Source of the DNA: JAPOXR01 sp963662395
GTDB lineage: Bacteria; Pseudomonadota; Alphaproteobacteria; Rhodobacterales; Rhodobacteraceae
Direction: 5' to 3'
DNA length: 64,000 nucleotides
Assembly: GCA_963662395.1 (NCBI GenBank)
Contig: OY759511.1
Coordinates: 4,340,001 to 4,404,000 of the forward strand
How positions within the stretch are numbered: the first letter of the stretch is position 1; each line of letters opens with the position of its first letter. The position numbers were made by a program, and so were the translations under genes. Below, one piece after another: positions 51,670-59,929 of this stretch. Under the pieces are notes generated by a model, which had not been told where the DNA came from, ran no database searches, and saw only the letters and a list, made by a program, of their open reading frames with translations.

Positions 51670-53127
51670 ATGGCGCAATCACCAGAGACGTCCTACCAGG
51701 TTCTGGCGAGAAAGTACCGGCCAGGCACATTCAGCGAGCTGCTCGGACAGGAGACGCTGGTCCGGGTCATGCAGAATTCGTTTGCCTCGGACCGGATTGC
51801 CCACGCCATCATCCTGACCGGCGTTCGCGGCGTAGGCAAGACAACCACGGCGCGCATTATCGCCATGGGCCTCAACTGTACCGGCAAGGGCGAGGAGAGC
51901 GGTCCGACAACCGAGCCTTGCGGAAGCTGCGACAGTTGCCGGGCGATCGGACAGAGTCGGCATGTCGATGTGCCGGAGATGGATGCTGCCTCCAGGACCG
52001 GTGTCGGCGACATCAGGGACATCATCGACAGCGTACCGTTTCGGCCGGCGACTGCCCGCTACAAGATCTACATCATTGATGAAGTCCACATGTTGTCGAC
52101 CAGCGCATTCAATGCGTTGCTGAAGACGCTGGAAGAGCCACCGGATCACGTCAAGTTCATATTCGCGACCACCGAAATCCGGATGGTGCCGGTCACGGTC
52201 CTGTCCCGCTGCCAGCGATTCGATTTGCGGCGCGTGGAGCCGGAGGTCCTGGCCGAACATCTCCGGAAGATTGCCGGACTTGAAAATGCCACCATTACCG
52301 ATGATGCGCTGACCCTTGTCATCCGGGCATCGGAAGGGTCGGTGAGGGACGCCCTCAGCCTGCTTGACCAGGCGATCGCGCTGACCGGCGGCAAGATCGC
52401 ATTGGAAGACATCCGGCGAATGATCGGTGCTGCCGACAAGGGACGAATCCTGGATTTGCTTGAGCTGATCATGCAGGGGAAGGCGGCCGGGGCGCTTGCC
52501 GAGTTGTCGGACCAGTATCGGAATGGCCTGGAGCCGGAGCTTTCCCTGGCCGAAATTGCCGAGGCCGTCCACTGGGTGTCGGTTCTGAAGGTCTCGCCGG
52601 ATGCGGCCAGCGATCCTGGCGTCAGCCCGGATGAAAGGAAGCGGGGCCTCGCCCTTGCCGGATCCTTGTCGATGCCCAGCCTGACACGGGCCTGGCAGAT
52701 CGTCATCAGGGCGATCGACGAGCTGGCAGCAGCATCGAATGCGAGGATTGCCGCCGAAATGGCGGTCATCCGGCTGTGTTACGTCGCCGAACTTCCGTCT
52801 CCGGAAAAACTTGTGCGGGAGCTGTCGGGGCGGCAGGAGACGCAAGGCAGCAGGAAGGTACCGGATGCTCCGACACCGGTATCGCCGGTTGTGGAAGTGC
52901 CGCCGCCGGAGCCGGAGAACGATCGCCCGCCCGCCATCGACGATGCAATGGGTCCGGAGGGGCCGGAGCAGGACCCGCTCGCCGAGGATTTGGGGCCGGA
53001 TAATGGCCCGGCAGCGCCCGAGCCGGGCGACAGCGAGGCGGCGGACAGGGTCAGGGAGCATGAACTTGGCAAGAGCGTGCTGAGCCTGTTTCCCGATGCG
53101 CAGATCCATGTGAGGAAAACCGGCTGA
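51670..53127 (+). CDS. dnaX: DNA polymerase III subunits gamma and tau
   Basis: 485 residues from ATG 51670 (the in-frame TTG 51619 adds a non-conserved tail). AAA+ clamp-loader subunit. Seen: GVRGVGKTTTARIIAMGLNC (Walker A), the Zn module PCGSCDSCRAI, DEVHMLSTSAFNALLKTLEEPP (Walker B), FATTEIRMVPVTVLSRCQRFDLRR (SRC motif), and domain III ending about residue 370. A Pro/Glu-rich linker and a short C-terminal segment (HELGKSVLSLFPDAQIHV) follow, so the tau region is short. The ybaB gene usually placed between dnaX and recR is missing here. Confidence 0.93.
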   Translation: MAQSPETSYQVLARKYRPGTFSELLGQETLVRVMQNSFASDRIAHAIILTGVRGVGKTTTARIIAMGLNCTGKGEESGPTTEPCGSCDSCRAIGQSRHVDVPEMDAASRTGVGDIRDIIDSVPFRPATARYKIYIIDEVHMLSTSAFNALLKTLEEPPDHVKFIFATTEIRMVPVTVLSRCQRFDLRRVEPEVLAEHLRKIAGLENATITDDALTLVIRASEGSVRDALSLLDQAIALTGGKIALEDIRRMIGAADKGRILDLLELIMQGKAAGALAELSDQYRNGLEPELSLAEIAEAVHWVSVLKVSPDAASDPGVSPDERKRGLALAGSLSMPSLTRAWQIVIRAIDELAAASNARIAAEMAVIRLCYVAELPSPEKLVRELSGRQETQGSRKVPDAPTPVSPVVEVPPPEPENDRPPAIDDAMGPEGPEQDPLAEDLGPDNGPAAPEPGDSEAADRVREHELGKSVLSLFPDAQIHVRKTG

Positions 53128-53193
53128 GTGACGAGGCCGGACCCGCCCGGGTCCGGGATGGCTGAGCCGGGCAGATGACAGGCGGGAGACGGA

Positions 53194-53793
53194 ATGCTTC
53201 CAGAACAATCGGATTTGAGGGTTCTCATGGATCTCCTGTCACGGCTTCCGGGACTCGGTCCCGTATCGGCCAGGCGGATCGTGCTTCATCTCATCCGGGC
53301 GCGGGGAGGAAAGCTCGGCGAGATTGCCAGGGCAATGAAGAGAGTGTCGGACAATGTCCGGGAATGCGACGATTGCGGCAATTTCTGCACCGACGAGAAA
53401 TGTCCGATCTGCATGTCGCCCCAGCGCGCCGCCGGCCAGATATGCGTGGTCCAGGATGTTGCCGATCTCTGGGCCATGGAGCGGTCTTCGGTCTTTCGCG
53501 GACAATACCACGTGCTTGGTGGTGTGCTGTCGATGCTCGACGGCATGGGGCCGGAGGAATTGCGAATTCCGGCGCTGGTGGAGCGGGTTCGGCGGGTTGC
53601 GGCCAGCGAGGTCATCCTCGCCCTGAGTGCCACCGTCGACGGACAGACCACGGCCCACTACATCGCCGAGCAGCTGTCCGGTCTCGATGTCAGGATCACG
53701 TCTCTTGGCCAGGGAGTCCCCATAGGTGGCGAGCTTGACTATCTCGATGGCGGAACCATTGCCGCCGCGCTCAATGGCCGCCGTGACTATTGA
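53194..53793 (+). CDS. recR: Recombination protein RecR
   Basis: 199 residues. RecFOR recombination mediator. Seen: an N-terminal HhH (RLPGLGPVSARRIVLHLI), the Cys4 zinc finger CDDCGNFCTDEKCPIC, the Toprim domain (ICVVQDVADLWAMERSSVFRGQYHVLGGVLSMLDGMGPE), and the C-terminal LGQGVPIGGELDYLDGGTIAAAL. GGGAGACGGA precedes the ATG. Its stop overlaps a possible TTG start of the following hemF frame. It is 66 bases after dnaX on the same strand, with no ybaB between them. Confidence 0.96.
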   Translation: MLPEQSDLRVLMDLLSRLPGLGPVSARRIVLHLIRARGGKLGEIARAMKRVSDNVRECDDCGNFCTDEKCPICMSPQRAAGQICVVQDVADLWAMERSSVFRGQYHVLGGVLSMLDGMGPEELRIPALVERVRRVAASEVILALSATVDGQTTAHYIAEQLSGLDVRITSLGQGVPIGGELDYLDGGTIAAALNGRRDY

Positions 53794-53837
53794 GGCTGCC
53801 CTGTCGCGGTCGCCATGGTCCTGTTCGGGGACGGCAG

Positions 53838-54737
53838 GTGTTTGAGGTCGGGGACATACCTGCCGGCGAGCGGGAGCGCATGGCAAGGGCGAGTTCCTGG
53901 TTCAGGGAATTGCAGGGACGGATCTGCGACCGGTTTGCCGAGCTGGAGGTGTTGAAACGTGGCGAAGGCAGCCCGGTCCGGCCCGAATTTGCCGAGACCC
54001 GACGCCGGTCGGGCCAAGGGGATGATGGCGGCGGCGGGTTCATGGCGAGGTTCCGGAACGGGGCCGTGTTCGAAAAGGCAGGGATCAATTTTTCTGAAGT
54101 GTACGGTGTTCTCGATCCGGCGTCTTGCCAGTCCCTGACCTCCCGCAAGGGGCTGGCACTCGATGCCGATGACGGGCGGTTCTGGGCATCGGGGCTTTCC
54201 CTCGTCTGTCACATGCAGAACCCGCATGTGCCGGCCGTCCATCTCAATACCCGGATGTTCTGGACACCGGTGGCCAGCTGGTTTGGCGGCGGCACCGACC
54301 TCAACCCCTGTATCGAGTACGAAGAGGATACCAGGCAGTTCCATGCGGTGCTGGAGGCGTGCTGCAACCGGCACGACCCGGCCTATTACCCGGAATTCAG
54401 CCGGTGGGCGGACCGGTATTTTCGGATACGGCACCGGGGCCGGGCCCGGGGGGTCGGCGGCGTGTTCCTGGATGACCTGGATACGGGCAGCTGGGATGAC
54501 GACTTTGCCTTCATCCGGGAGCTGGGCGAAGCATTCATCGATGCCTGGCTGCCGATTGTCGAAAGGAGGCAGGACACGGCATGGTCAGACGATGAACGGG
54601 AGACCCAGCTCATTCACCGCGGCCATTACGTGGAATTCAACCTGATCTACGACCGCGGCACCCGGTTCGGCCTCGAGACCGGCCATGATCCGGATGCGGT
54701 GCTGATGAGTTTGCCTCCATTGGCGCGCTGGCCATAG
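53838..54737 (+). CDS. hemF: Oxygen-dependent coproporphyrinogen-III oxidase
   Basis: 299 residues from GTG 53838 (ATG 53880, which shortens the N-terminus, and TTG 53790 are alternatives; none has an ideal ribosome site). It decarboxylates coproporphyrinogen III to protoporphyrinogen IX using O2. Seen: WFRELQGRICDRFAELE, GVFEKAGINFSEVYG, the substrate region HVPAVHLNTRMFW, and GGGTDLNPCIEYEEDTRQFH, ending in LMSLPPLARWP. Length is normal. It follows recR with little spacing, while hemE is on the opposite strand just downstream, convergent. Confidence 0.92.
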   Translation: MFEVGDIPAGERERMARASSWFRELQGRICDRFAELEVLKRGEGSPVRPEFAETRRRSGQGDDGGGGFMARFRNGAVFEKAGINFSEVYGVLDPASCQSLTSRKGLALDADDGRFWASGLSLVCHMQNPHVPAVHLNTRMFWTPVASWFGGGTDLNPCIEYEEDTRQFHAVLEACCNRHDPAYYPEFSRWADRYFRIRHRGRARGVGGVFLDDLDTGSWDDDFAFIRELGEAFIDAWLPIVERRQDTAWSDDERETQLIHRGHYVEFNLIYDRGTRFGLETGHDPDAVLMSLPPLARWP

Positions 54738-54767
54738 GGCGTGGTGGCCCTGCATTGACGGCCAGCG

Positions 54768-55802
54768 TCATCCTGTCCTGACGATGTCGATGACCCGCTC
54801 CAGCTCGGCAATCCCGGCATCAGGTGTAATGCCGTGACCGAGATTGAAGACATGCGGCCTGCCGGCGAAGGTGTTGATGATGTTCCGCACCTCCGGTGCC
54901 AGCCGGTCTCCGCCCTCGACCAGCAATGCCGGGTCCAGGTTGCCTTGCAGGCAAAGCTGGCGGGGCAGGGCATCCTGTGCCCAGGCCGGGTCTACCATGT
55001 GATCGATGGCAATGCAGTCGGCACCGCATGTCTCCGCGACCCGGCGATAACGTTCGCCGGCACCCCGCGGAAACAGGATGACCGGAATGTCGGGGAATTG
55101 CGACCGGATGGAGCTGATGATCCGGCGATTGGGCTCGACGACAAGGCTGTCGAATGCCGGGTCGGCGAGCTCGCCGGCCCAGCTGTCGAACAACTTGACC
55201 AGCTCGGCCCCGGCCCTGACCTGGCCAGCGAGATGAATGATGGTCGCATCCACCAGGATGTCGATCAACCTGCCAAGCACCTCCGGCTGTTCCTCCAGGA
55301 GCTTGATCGCCATGTGCCGCCCCGGTGGGTGGTTGCCGGAAATCATGTAGGTGGCGACCGTCCAGGGCGATCCGGCAAATCCGATCAGGGCAGCATGAGA
55401 CGGCTGCTCGCGACGCAGAAGGCGGAGGGTCTCGTATACCGGCGAGAGCCGGGCCCCGATTTCCTCGCACGGGTTCAGGCGGTTGATATCGCCGATCGAC
55501 CGGACCCTCGACAGGCGCGGCCCCTTGCCCTCTTCAATCGACAACTCGGCGCCAAGGGCGTGCGGGACCAGCAGGATGTCGGAAAACACGATCGTGGCAT
55601 CAAGACCGAAACGGCGGACCGGCTGCAGGGACACCCTTGCGGCAAGTTCCGGCGTATAGCACAGGGTCAGGAAATCGCCGGCCTGCTTCCGCACGGCGCG
55701 GTATTCCGGCAGATACCGCCCGGCCTGGCGCATGATCCAGATCGGCGGCCTCGCAGAGACCGTGCCCCTGAGGGCTGCCAGCAGCAATTTGGGCATCGTC
55801 AT
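54768..55802 (-). CDS. hemE: Uroporphyrinogen decarboxylase
   Basis: 344 residues from ATG 55802; ATG 55796 is equally plausible. It decarboxylates the four acetate side chains of uroporphyrinogen III. Seen: the signature RPPIWIMRQAGRYLPEYRAVR with the essential Arg, DATIVFSDILLVPHALGAEL (catalytic Asp), and GFAGSPWTVATYMI. The C-terminal NLGHGITPDAGI motif is near the end. A long upstream in-frame extension is a shadow of hemC. It is divergent from hemC with about 126 bases between them, the usual alphaproteobacterial arrangement, where promoters for both should lie. Confidence 0.95.
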   Translation of the reverse strand: MTMPKLLLAALRGTVSARPPIWIMRQAGRYLPEYRAVRKQAGDFLTLCYTPELAARVSLQPVRRFGLDATIVFSDILLVPHALGAELSIEEGKGPRLSRVRSIGDINRLNPCEEIGARLSPVYETLRLLRREQPSHAALIGFAGSPWTVATYMISGNHPPGRHMAIKLLEEQPEVLGRLIDILVDATIIHLAGQVRAGAELVKLFDSWAGELADPAFDSLVVEPNRRIISSIRSQFPDIPVILFPRGAGERYRRVAETCGADCIAIDHMVDPAWAQDALPRQLCLQGNLDPALLVEGGDRLAPEVRNIINTFAGRPHVFNLGHGITPDAGIAELERVIDIVRTG

Positions 55803-55928
55803 CGGCAAAACGGGTTCGACTGTGGGTTGCCAGGGCGGTGAAGATATGGCCTTTATTCCGATGCGCCCCGATGCGCCATCCGCTTTTGGAGTGCAGATTT
55901 GCATGAACGACTTCGATCGAATGCACCC

Positions 55929-56822
55929 GTGATCAGGATCGGAACCCGGGGATCGCGCCTGGCGCTGGTCCAGGCAGAACTGGTCCGCGACCGGTTGGTA
56001 GAGGCCCATGGCCTGGCAAGGGATGATTTCGAACTCGTCGTGATCTCCACGAGGGGAGATCGCGAGCAGGACCGGTCGCTGTCCGAGATCGGCGGCAAGG
56101 GTCTTTTTTGCAGCGAAATCGAACGCGAATTGTTGGCTGGCAGGATCGATATCGCCGTGCATTCGATGAAGGACATGCCATTCAGCCAGCCCGGGGGCCT
56201 GGCAATCGACTGCGTGTTGCCGCGGGGTGATCCGGAAGACGCGCTCATATCGGGCCGCTACAGCACGATCCTGGCAATTCCGCCCGGATCCAGGATCGGC
56301 ACATCCAGCGTCAGGCGCCGGGCGCAGCTGCTGCACCTGCGAAAGGGAATCGAGGTCGTTGGATTCAGGGGAAATGTCGAGACCCGCCTCCGGAAACTCT
56401 CGGAAGGAGAAGTCGACGCCACCATGCTGGCGGTGGAGGGTCTGCGGCGGCTTGGCATATCCGGCTCCCGCATCCACCCGGTGGCGCAATCGGAAATGGT
56501 GCCGGCGCCGGCACAGGGCGCGATCTGTGTTGAAAGACGGCGGGATGACCAGTCGATGGCAGGATTGCTCGAGCCGGCCAATGACCCGGTCAGCCGGCTG
56601 GCCTGCGAGGCCGAACGCATCTTCATGCATGCCCTTGGCGGTGACTGCACGAGCCCGGTGGCGGCGCTGGCCCGAATATCCGATGGCGGCATCCGCATCA
56701 CCGGCGAATTGCTCGACCCCGACGGAAGGTTCCGGGTTCGGAAGACGATCGAGGGCGATGCCGGTGAGGCCAGGGAGTTGGCAAGGACACTCGCCGGGAA
56801 GGTGCTGGGCGAAATGTCCTGA
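55929..56822 (+). CDS. hemC: Hydroxymethylbilane synthase (porphobilinogen deaminase)
   Basis: 297 residues from GTG 55929; the TTG 55899 is an alternative. It polymerises four porphobilinogens into hydroxymethylbilane. Seen: IGTRGSRLALVQAE, the active-site MKDMPFSQPG region, LGIGTSSVRRRAQL-like GTSSVRRRAQLLHLR, and the cofactor-linked Cys in GGDCTSPVAALA. Length is normal. It diverges from hemE. The usual hemD partner does not follow; the next gene is on the opposite strand. Confidence 0.94.
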   Translation: MIRIGTRGSRLALVQAELVRDRLVEAHGLARDDFELVVISTRGDREQDRSLSEIGGKGLFCSEIERELLAGRIDIAVHSMKDMPFSQPGGLAIDCVLPRGDPEDALISGRYSTILAIPPGSRIGTSSVRRRAQLLHLRKGIEVVGFRGNVETRLRKLSEGEVDATMLAVEGLRRLGISGSRIHPVAQSEMVPAPAQGAICVERRRDDQSMAGLLEPANDPVSRLACEAERIFMHALGGDCTSPVAALARISDGGIRITGELLDPDGRFRVRKTIEGDAGEARELARTLAGKVLGEMS

Positions 56823-56835
56823 CGTCCGGCGAGAG

Positions 56836-58059
56836 TTACCGGCTGGTCAGCGTGGTCGTGACATCGCAGACCGAGGCCAGGGTCTTGTGGACCGGACATT
56901 TGTCGGCGATTTCCAGCAGCCGCGACCGCTGCCCGTCATCCAGGTCGCCTGCCAGGGTGATCTTCCTCTCGAACTGGTCAATGCCGGTGCCGCCACTCTC
57001 GCATTCCTCGCAATCCACGGCGTGCGTCTTCCTGTGGATGACATCGACTGACACGTGGTCAAGATTCCAGCCCTTGCGGCGGGCATAGAGACGTATCGTC
57101 ATCGACGTGCATGCCCCCAGGCCGGCCGACAGATATTCGTAGGGGGTCGGACCCCTGGCGGTTCCTCCATAGGCAGCCGGCTCGTCGGCGACCAGCTGGT
57201 GGCCCTGTCCGGTCTCGATCCGCTGCCGGAATCCGTTCGGGTCGACTTCCGAGATTCGCAGGAATCCTTCATCGAGATCCCCGGCCGCGACCGCCTCGGG
57301 CTGGTCGATGTATTTTCGCGACCAGGCGGCGATGACGCTGGCCACGTAGTCGGCAGCCGCGCCGTTGGTGATGAGGTGGTCGGCATCATCGAGGGTCACG
57401 AAGGATTTCGGGTGTCGTGCCGCCTGGAAGATCGCCGCCGCGTTGTCGATGCCGACGGTCTTGTCCAGCGGCGCGTGCAACACCAGCAATGCCTTGCGCA
57501 GTTCGGAAATTGCCGGAACAAGGCTGGTCTGGCCGATATCATCGATAAACTGTTTCTTGATGGTGAATTTCCTGCCACCCAGCGACACCACGGCCTCGCC
57601 ATCCTTGTCGATCTCGTCCAGGCTGCCGGAGAAGTTGTGAGTGACATGGCCGGGATTGGCCGGGGCACCGATGGTCACCACCGCCCGTGCCGAGTCGATC
57701 CGGCCAGCAGCCTTCAGTACGGCAGCCCCGCCGAGCGAATGTCCGATCAGGAGGGAGGGCGCCATCCCGATCGAGTCGAGATGGCCGGCAGCCCGCACCA
57801 GATCTTCGACATTGGAGGAAAAATTGGTGTTGGCAAATTCGCCTTCAGAGTGCCCCAACCCGGTGAAGTCGAACCGCATCACCGCGAAGCCGAGCTCGGC
57901 GAGATCGGCCGAGATTCGCCTGGCGGCGGCGATATCCTTGGAACAGGTGAAACAATGCGCAAACAGCGCGGTCGCCCTCGGTGCGACATCCGGATGGTCC
58001 AGCCGCGCCGCCAGCTTCTCCCCTGAATGTCCCTCGAACTCGATTCGTTGTGTGGCCAT
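56836..58059 (-). CDS. Alpha/beta-hydrolase fused to OsmC-like domain
   Basis: 407 residues from ATG 58059, with GGAGG 5-6 bases upstream. N-terminal alpha/beta-hydrolase (about 1-250): FAHCFTCSKDI oxyanion loop, MRFDFTGLGHSEGEF, nucleophile elbow LLIGHSLGGAAV, and LLVLHAPLDKTVGIDNA near the acid. C-terminal OsmC-like domain (about 265-405) has the two redox cysteines in LGACTSMTIRLYARRK and ADKCPVHKTLAS, the arrangement of organic-hydroperoxide reductases. The fusion is known in proteobacteria but its substrate is not. It probably combines an esterase-type and a peroxide-reducing activity. It is convergent with hemC. Confidence 0.88.
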   Translation of the reverse strand: MATQRIEFEGHSGEKLAARLDHPDVAPRATALFAHCFTCSKDIAAARRISADLAELGFAVMRFDFTGLGHSEGEFANTNFSSNVEDLVRAAGHLDSIGMAPSLLIGHSLGGAAVLKAAGRIDSARAVVTIGAPANPGHVTHNFSGSLDEIDKDGEAVVSLGGRKFTIKKQFIDDIGQTSLVPAISELRKALLVLHAPLDKTVGIDNAAAIFQAARHPKSFVTLDDADHLITNGAAADYVASVIAAWSRKYIDQPEAVAAGDLDEGFLRISEVDPNGFRQRIETGQGHQLVADEPAAYGGTARGPTPYEYLSAGLGACTSMTIRLYARRKGWNLDHVSVDVIHRKTHAVDCEECESGGTGIDQFERKITLAGDLDDGQRSRLLEIADKCPVHKTLASVCDVTTTLTSR

Positions 58060-58256
58060 GATCACCTCCAGAGCAGGTCACTGGCAGAATAGTGAATTCT
58101 GCCGCCGGCAACAGCAGTATTTCCGGTCGGGCCGGTTGGTGCTCATGCGCCCGTGAATCCGGTCTGGCCATGGCGCCGGACGCCATCCTCGCCCGCAAGC
58201 GGCCCTGGTGGCAGCCATGCCGACGACGGCCGGGCATGCGTCATCATCTCCGCTTG

Positions 58257-58571
58257 TCAGCGATCCAGCCCGGCGACGTCCAGTTCATCCAGCAGCACTG
58301 CAAATTGTGCCGCATGCATGTCACGGTCCAGCCTGCTCCCCTGGATGACCGGCCGGCGAAAGCTGAATTTGAGAACCCTGATCCGGTCGAGTTCAAAGCG
58401 GGTCACGGACCCTGCCGGCAGATGGTACACGTCTTCGACCAACTCGCCGGACATGACCTCCCTTGCCGTGGCGAAGCTGTGCTCGTCCGGGCAGAAGATG
58501 TCGATGGTGACGGCGAACGGCCCGGCATTCTTCGACCGCACCCGGCAACCGAGATCACCGAGCCGGGCCAT
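58257..58571 (-). CDS. DUF4387 protein
   Basis: 104 residues from ATG 58571 (GGAGG 6 bases upstream), overlapping the atuA 3' end. It reads GDLGCRVRSKNAGPFAVTIDIFCPDEHSF near the start, then ELVEDVYHLPAGSVTRFELDRIRVLKFSFRRPVIQGS. This short domain is regularly the partner of AtuA/DUF1446 proteins, as a separate subunit or a fusion. No catalytic residues can be pointed to. It is the last gene of the tct-atuA run. Confidence 0.83.
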   Translation of the reverse strand: MARLGDLGCRVRSKNAGPFAVTIDIFCPDEHSFATAREVMSGELVEDVYHLPAGSVTRFELDRIRVLKFSFRRPVIQGSRLDRDMHAAQFAVLLDELDVAGLDR

Positions 58572-59928
58572 TGCCGACCTCCAGCACCTCCAGCCTGAAC
58601 GCGTCCATCGGATCATCAAGGGCCAGGGCATGGTTCAGGAGAAATTCGAAGACCGGGCCGCGCTCGGTTTCGGCCGGCGAGTAGGGGAAGGCAAAGGTCG
58701 GCAATTCCCCGGTCTCCGACAACGGAAAATGCAGCATGAACGGGTTGGCAAGCTTGGCAATCTCGGTGGCCGAAGATTGCGAATCGGCGGTCACGATAAA
58801 CATCACGCCGACCTCGTTCGGCAACGCGGTGCCGTTCTCGAGAGAGCCCAGCGCGGCGTCGATCCCGATAAGGCGAAATTCCAGGTGGTAGGCATCCCGG
58901 CCCATTCCGGTGCGGCGGTCGATCTCGCCTTCGAGAAACTCCCGGAGCCCGGCGACCCATCTGCCGGCATTCCCGACATATCGGCGGTCCCTGAGCATGA
59001 CCAGTATCATGGCCTGGTAACCGGCCAGTCCGGCACCTTCGAGCTTGACCGTGTAGCTGTCGGAGGCAACCCACCGCGATCCCTCGATCCGCACCCTCGC
59101 CGGCGTCTCGGCAATGTAGGTCGCATCCCTGGCGTCAAGCACGCCGCCGGGCTCGACCATTTCGTGCGGGTCCGCATTTTCGTACAGCATGTGAGCACAC
59201 ACCGAATGCGGCGTGCATTGCGCACCGGCGGCCAGCGGCTCGACCGAACAGCCATGCTGGTCGAATTCGATCTCGATGACCCCGCTCAGCGGATTGGTCG
59301 AACACAGCGCGCCACACTCGCCGATCTTGGCGCCATGCCAGGCACCGCCCGGATGATCGCCGTTGCGCAGCGGCAATGCGGCAATTCCGGCGGTGTCCGT
59401 TGCTCGCCCGGCGACGACGATATCGGCATCGGTTTCCAGCGCCGCCTGCACCTGTTCGGCGCCGGCCAGCGCCACGATATTGCTGCATCGACAGATGTCA
59501 TCGGCGGATATGTCGGGAGCATGCGCCAGCGGTGCCAACCGACCGTTCTCGAATGCAAGGCATGTGGTCTCGATGTCCTGTGATGACTTGATCGTCGCAA
59601 TCCTGATTCTCTTGCCCAGCCGGTTGGCGATGTCGCCGGTCAGCTCCACCATCCAGTCGACCATCCGGTCGGTGCCGCAGGTGCCGGCCGAGCCCAACAC
59701 CAGCGGGACCCCGCGCGAGGTCGCCGACTCGACCAGCTGCGACCATTCAGCCAGGGTGGAGGAGAGGGAGTATTTCGAACTTCCGGTGCCCAAATAGTAC
59801 GGGCCGCTGTCGGTGGAGCCGCCATCGATGCTGATGATGTCCGGGTCGCGTGACAGCCCGGCCTGCAACGCTTCCGGATCAAATCCCAGCCCCAGCACAC
59901 CCGAGGGAACCAGCACCCGGGTCGGCAT
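58555..59928 (-). CDS. Acyclic terpene utilisation AtuA family protein (DUF1446)
   Basis: 457 residues. AtuA was named from the Pseudomonas citronellol/geraniol operon, but family members occur in other organic-acid contexts. Seen: DIISIDGGSTDSGPYYLGTGSSKY at the N-terminus, a Cys-containing SAGTCGTD, ADIVVAGRATDTA, PHEMVEPGGVLDARDATY, and VKLEGAGLAGYQAMILVMLRD. The TctA stop lies 1 base before its ATG, and the DUF4387 partner overlaps its end. With TctABC uptake genes upstream, it likely processes an imported carboxylate. The biochemical reaction is unproven. Confidence 0.88.
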   Translation of the reverse strand: MPTRVLVPSGVLGLGFDPEALQAGLSRDPDIISIDGGSTDSGPYYLGTGSSKYSLSSTLAEWSQLVESATSRGVPLVLGSAGTCGTDRMVDWMVELTGDIANRLGKRIRIATIKSSQDIETTCLAFENGRLAPLAHAPDISADDICRCSNIVALAGAEQVQAALETDADIVVAGRATDTAGIAALPLRNGDHPGGAWHGAKIGECGALCSTNPLSGVIEIEFDQHGCSVEPLAAGAQCTPHSVCAHMLYENADPHEMVEPGGVLDARDATYIAETPARVRIEGSRWVASDSYTVKLEGAGLAGYQAMILVMLRDRRYVGNAGRWVAGLREFLEGEIDRRTGMGRDAYHLEFRLIGIDAALGSLENGTALPNEVGVMFIVTADSQSSATEIAKLANPFMLHFPLSETGELPTFAFPYSPAETERGPVFEFLLNHALALDDPMDAFRLEVLEVGNGPAR

Positions 59929-59929
59929 C

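Noticed and set aside
55803..55928. hemE-hemC intergenic region as a replication origin
   Set aside because: The Caulobacter origin is near hemE, but this gap is only about 126 bases and lacks an AT-rich stretch or clustered DnaA boxes.
56836..58059. Frameshift artefact joining two genes
   Set aside because: The hydrolase-OsmC combination is a known fusion and the frame is continuous with both domains complete.
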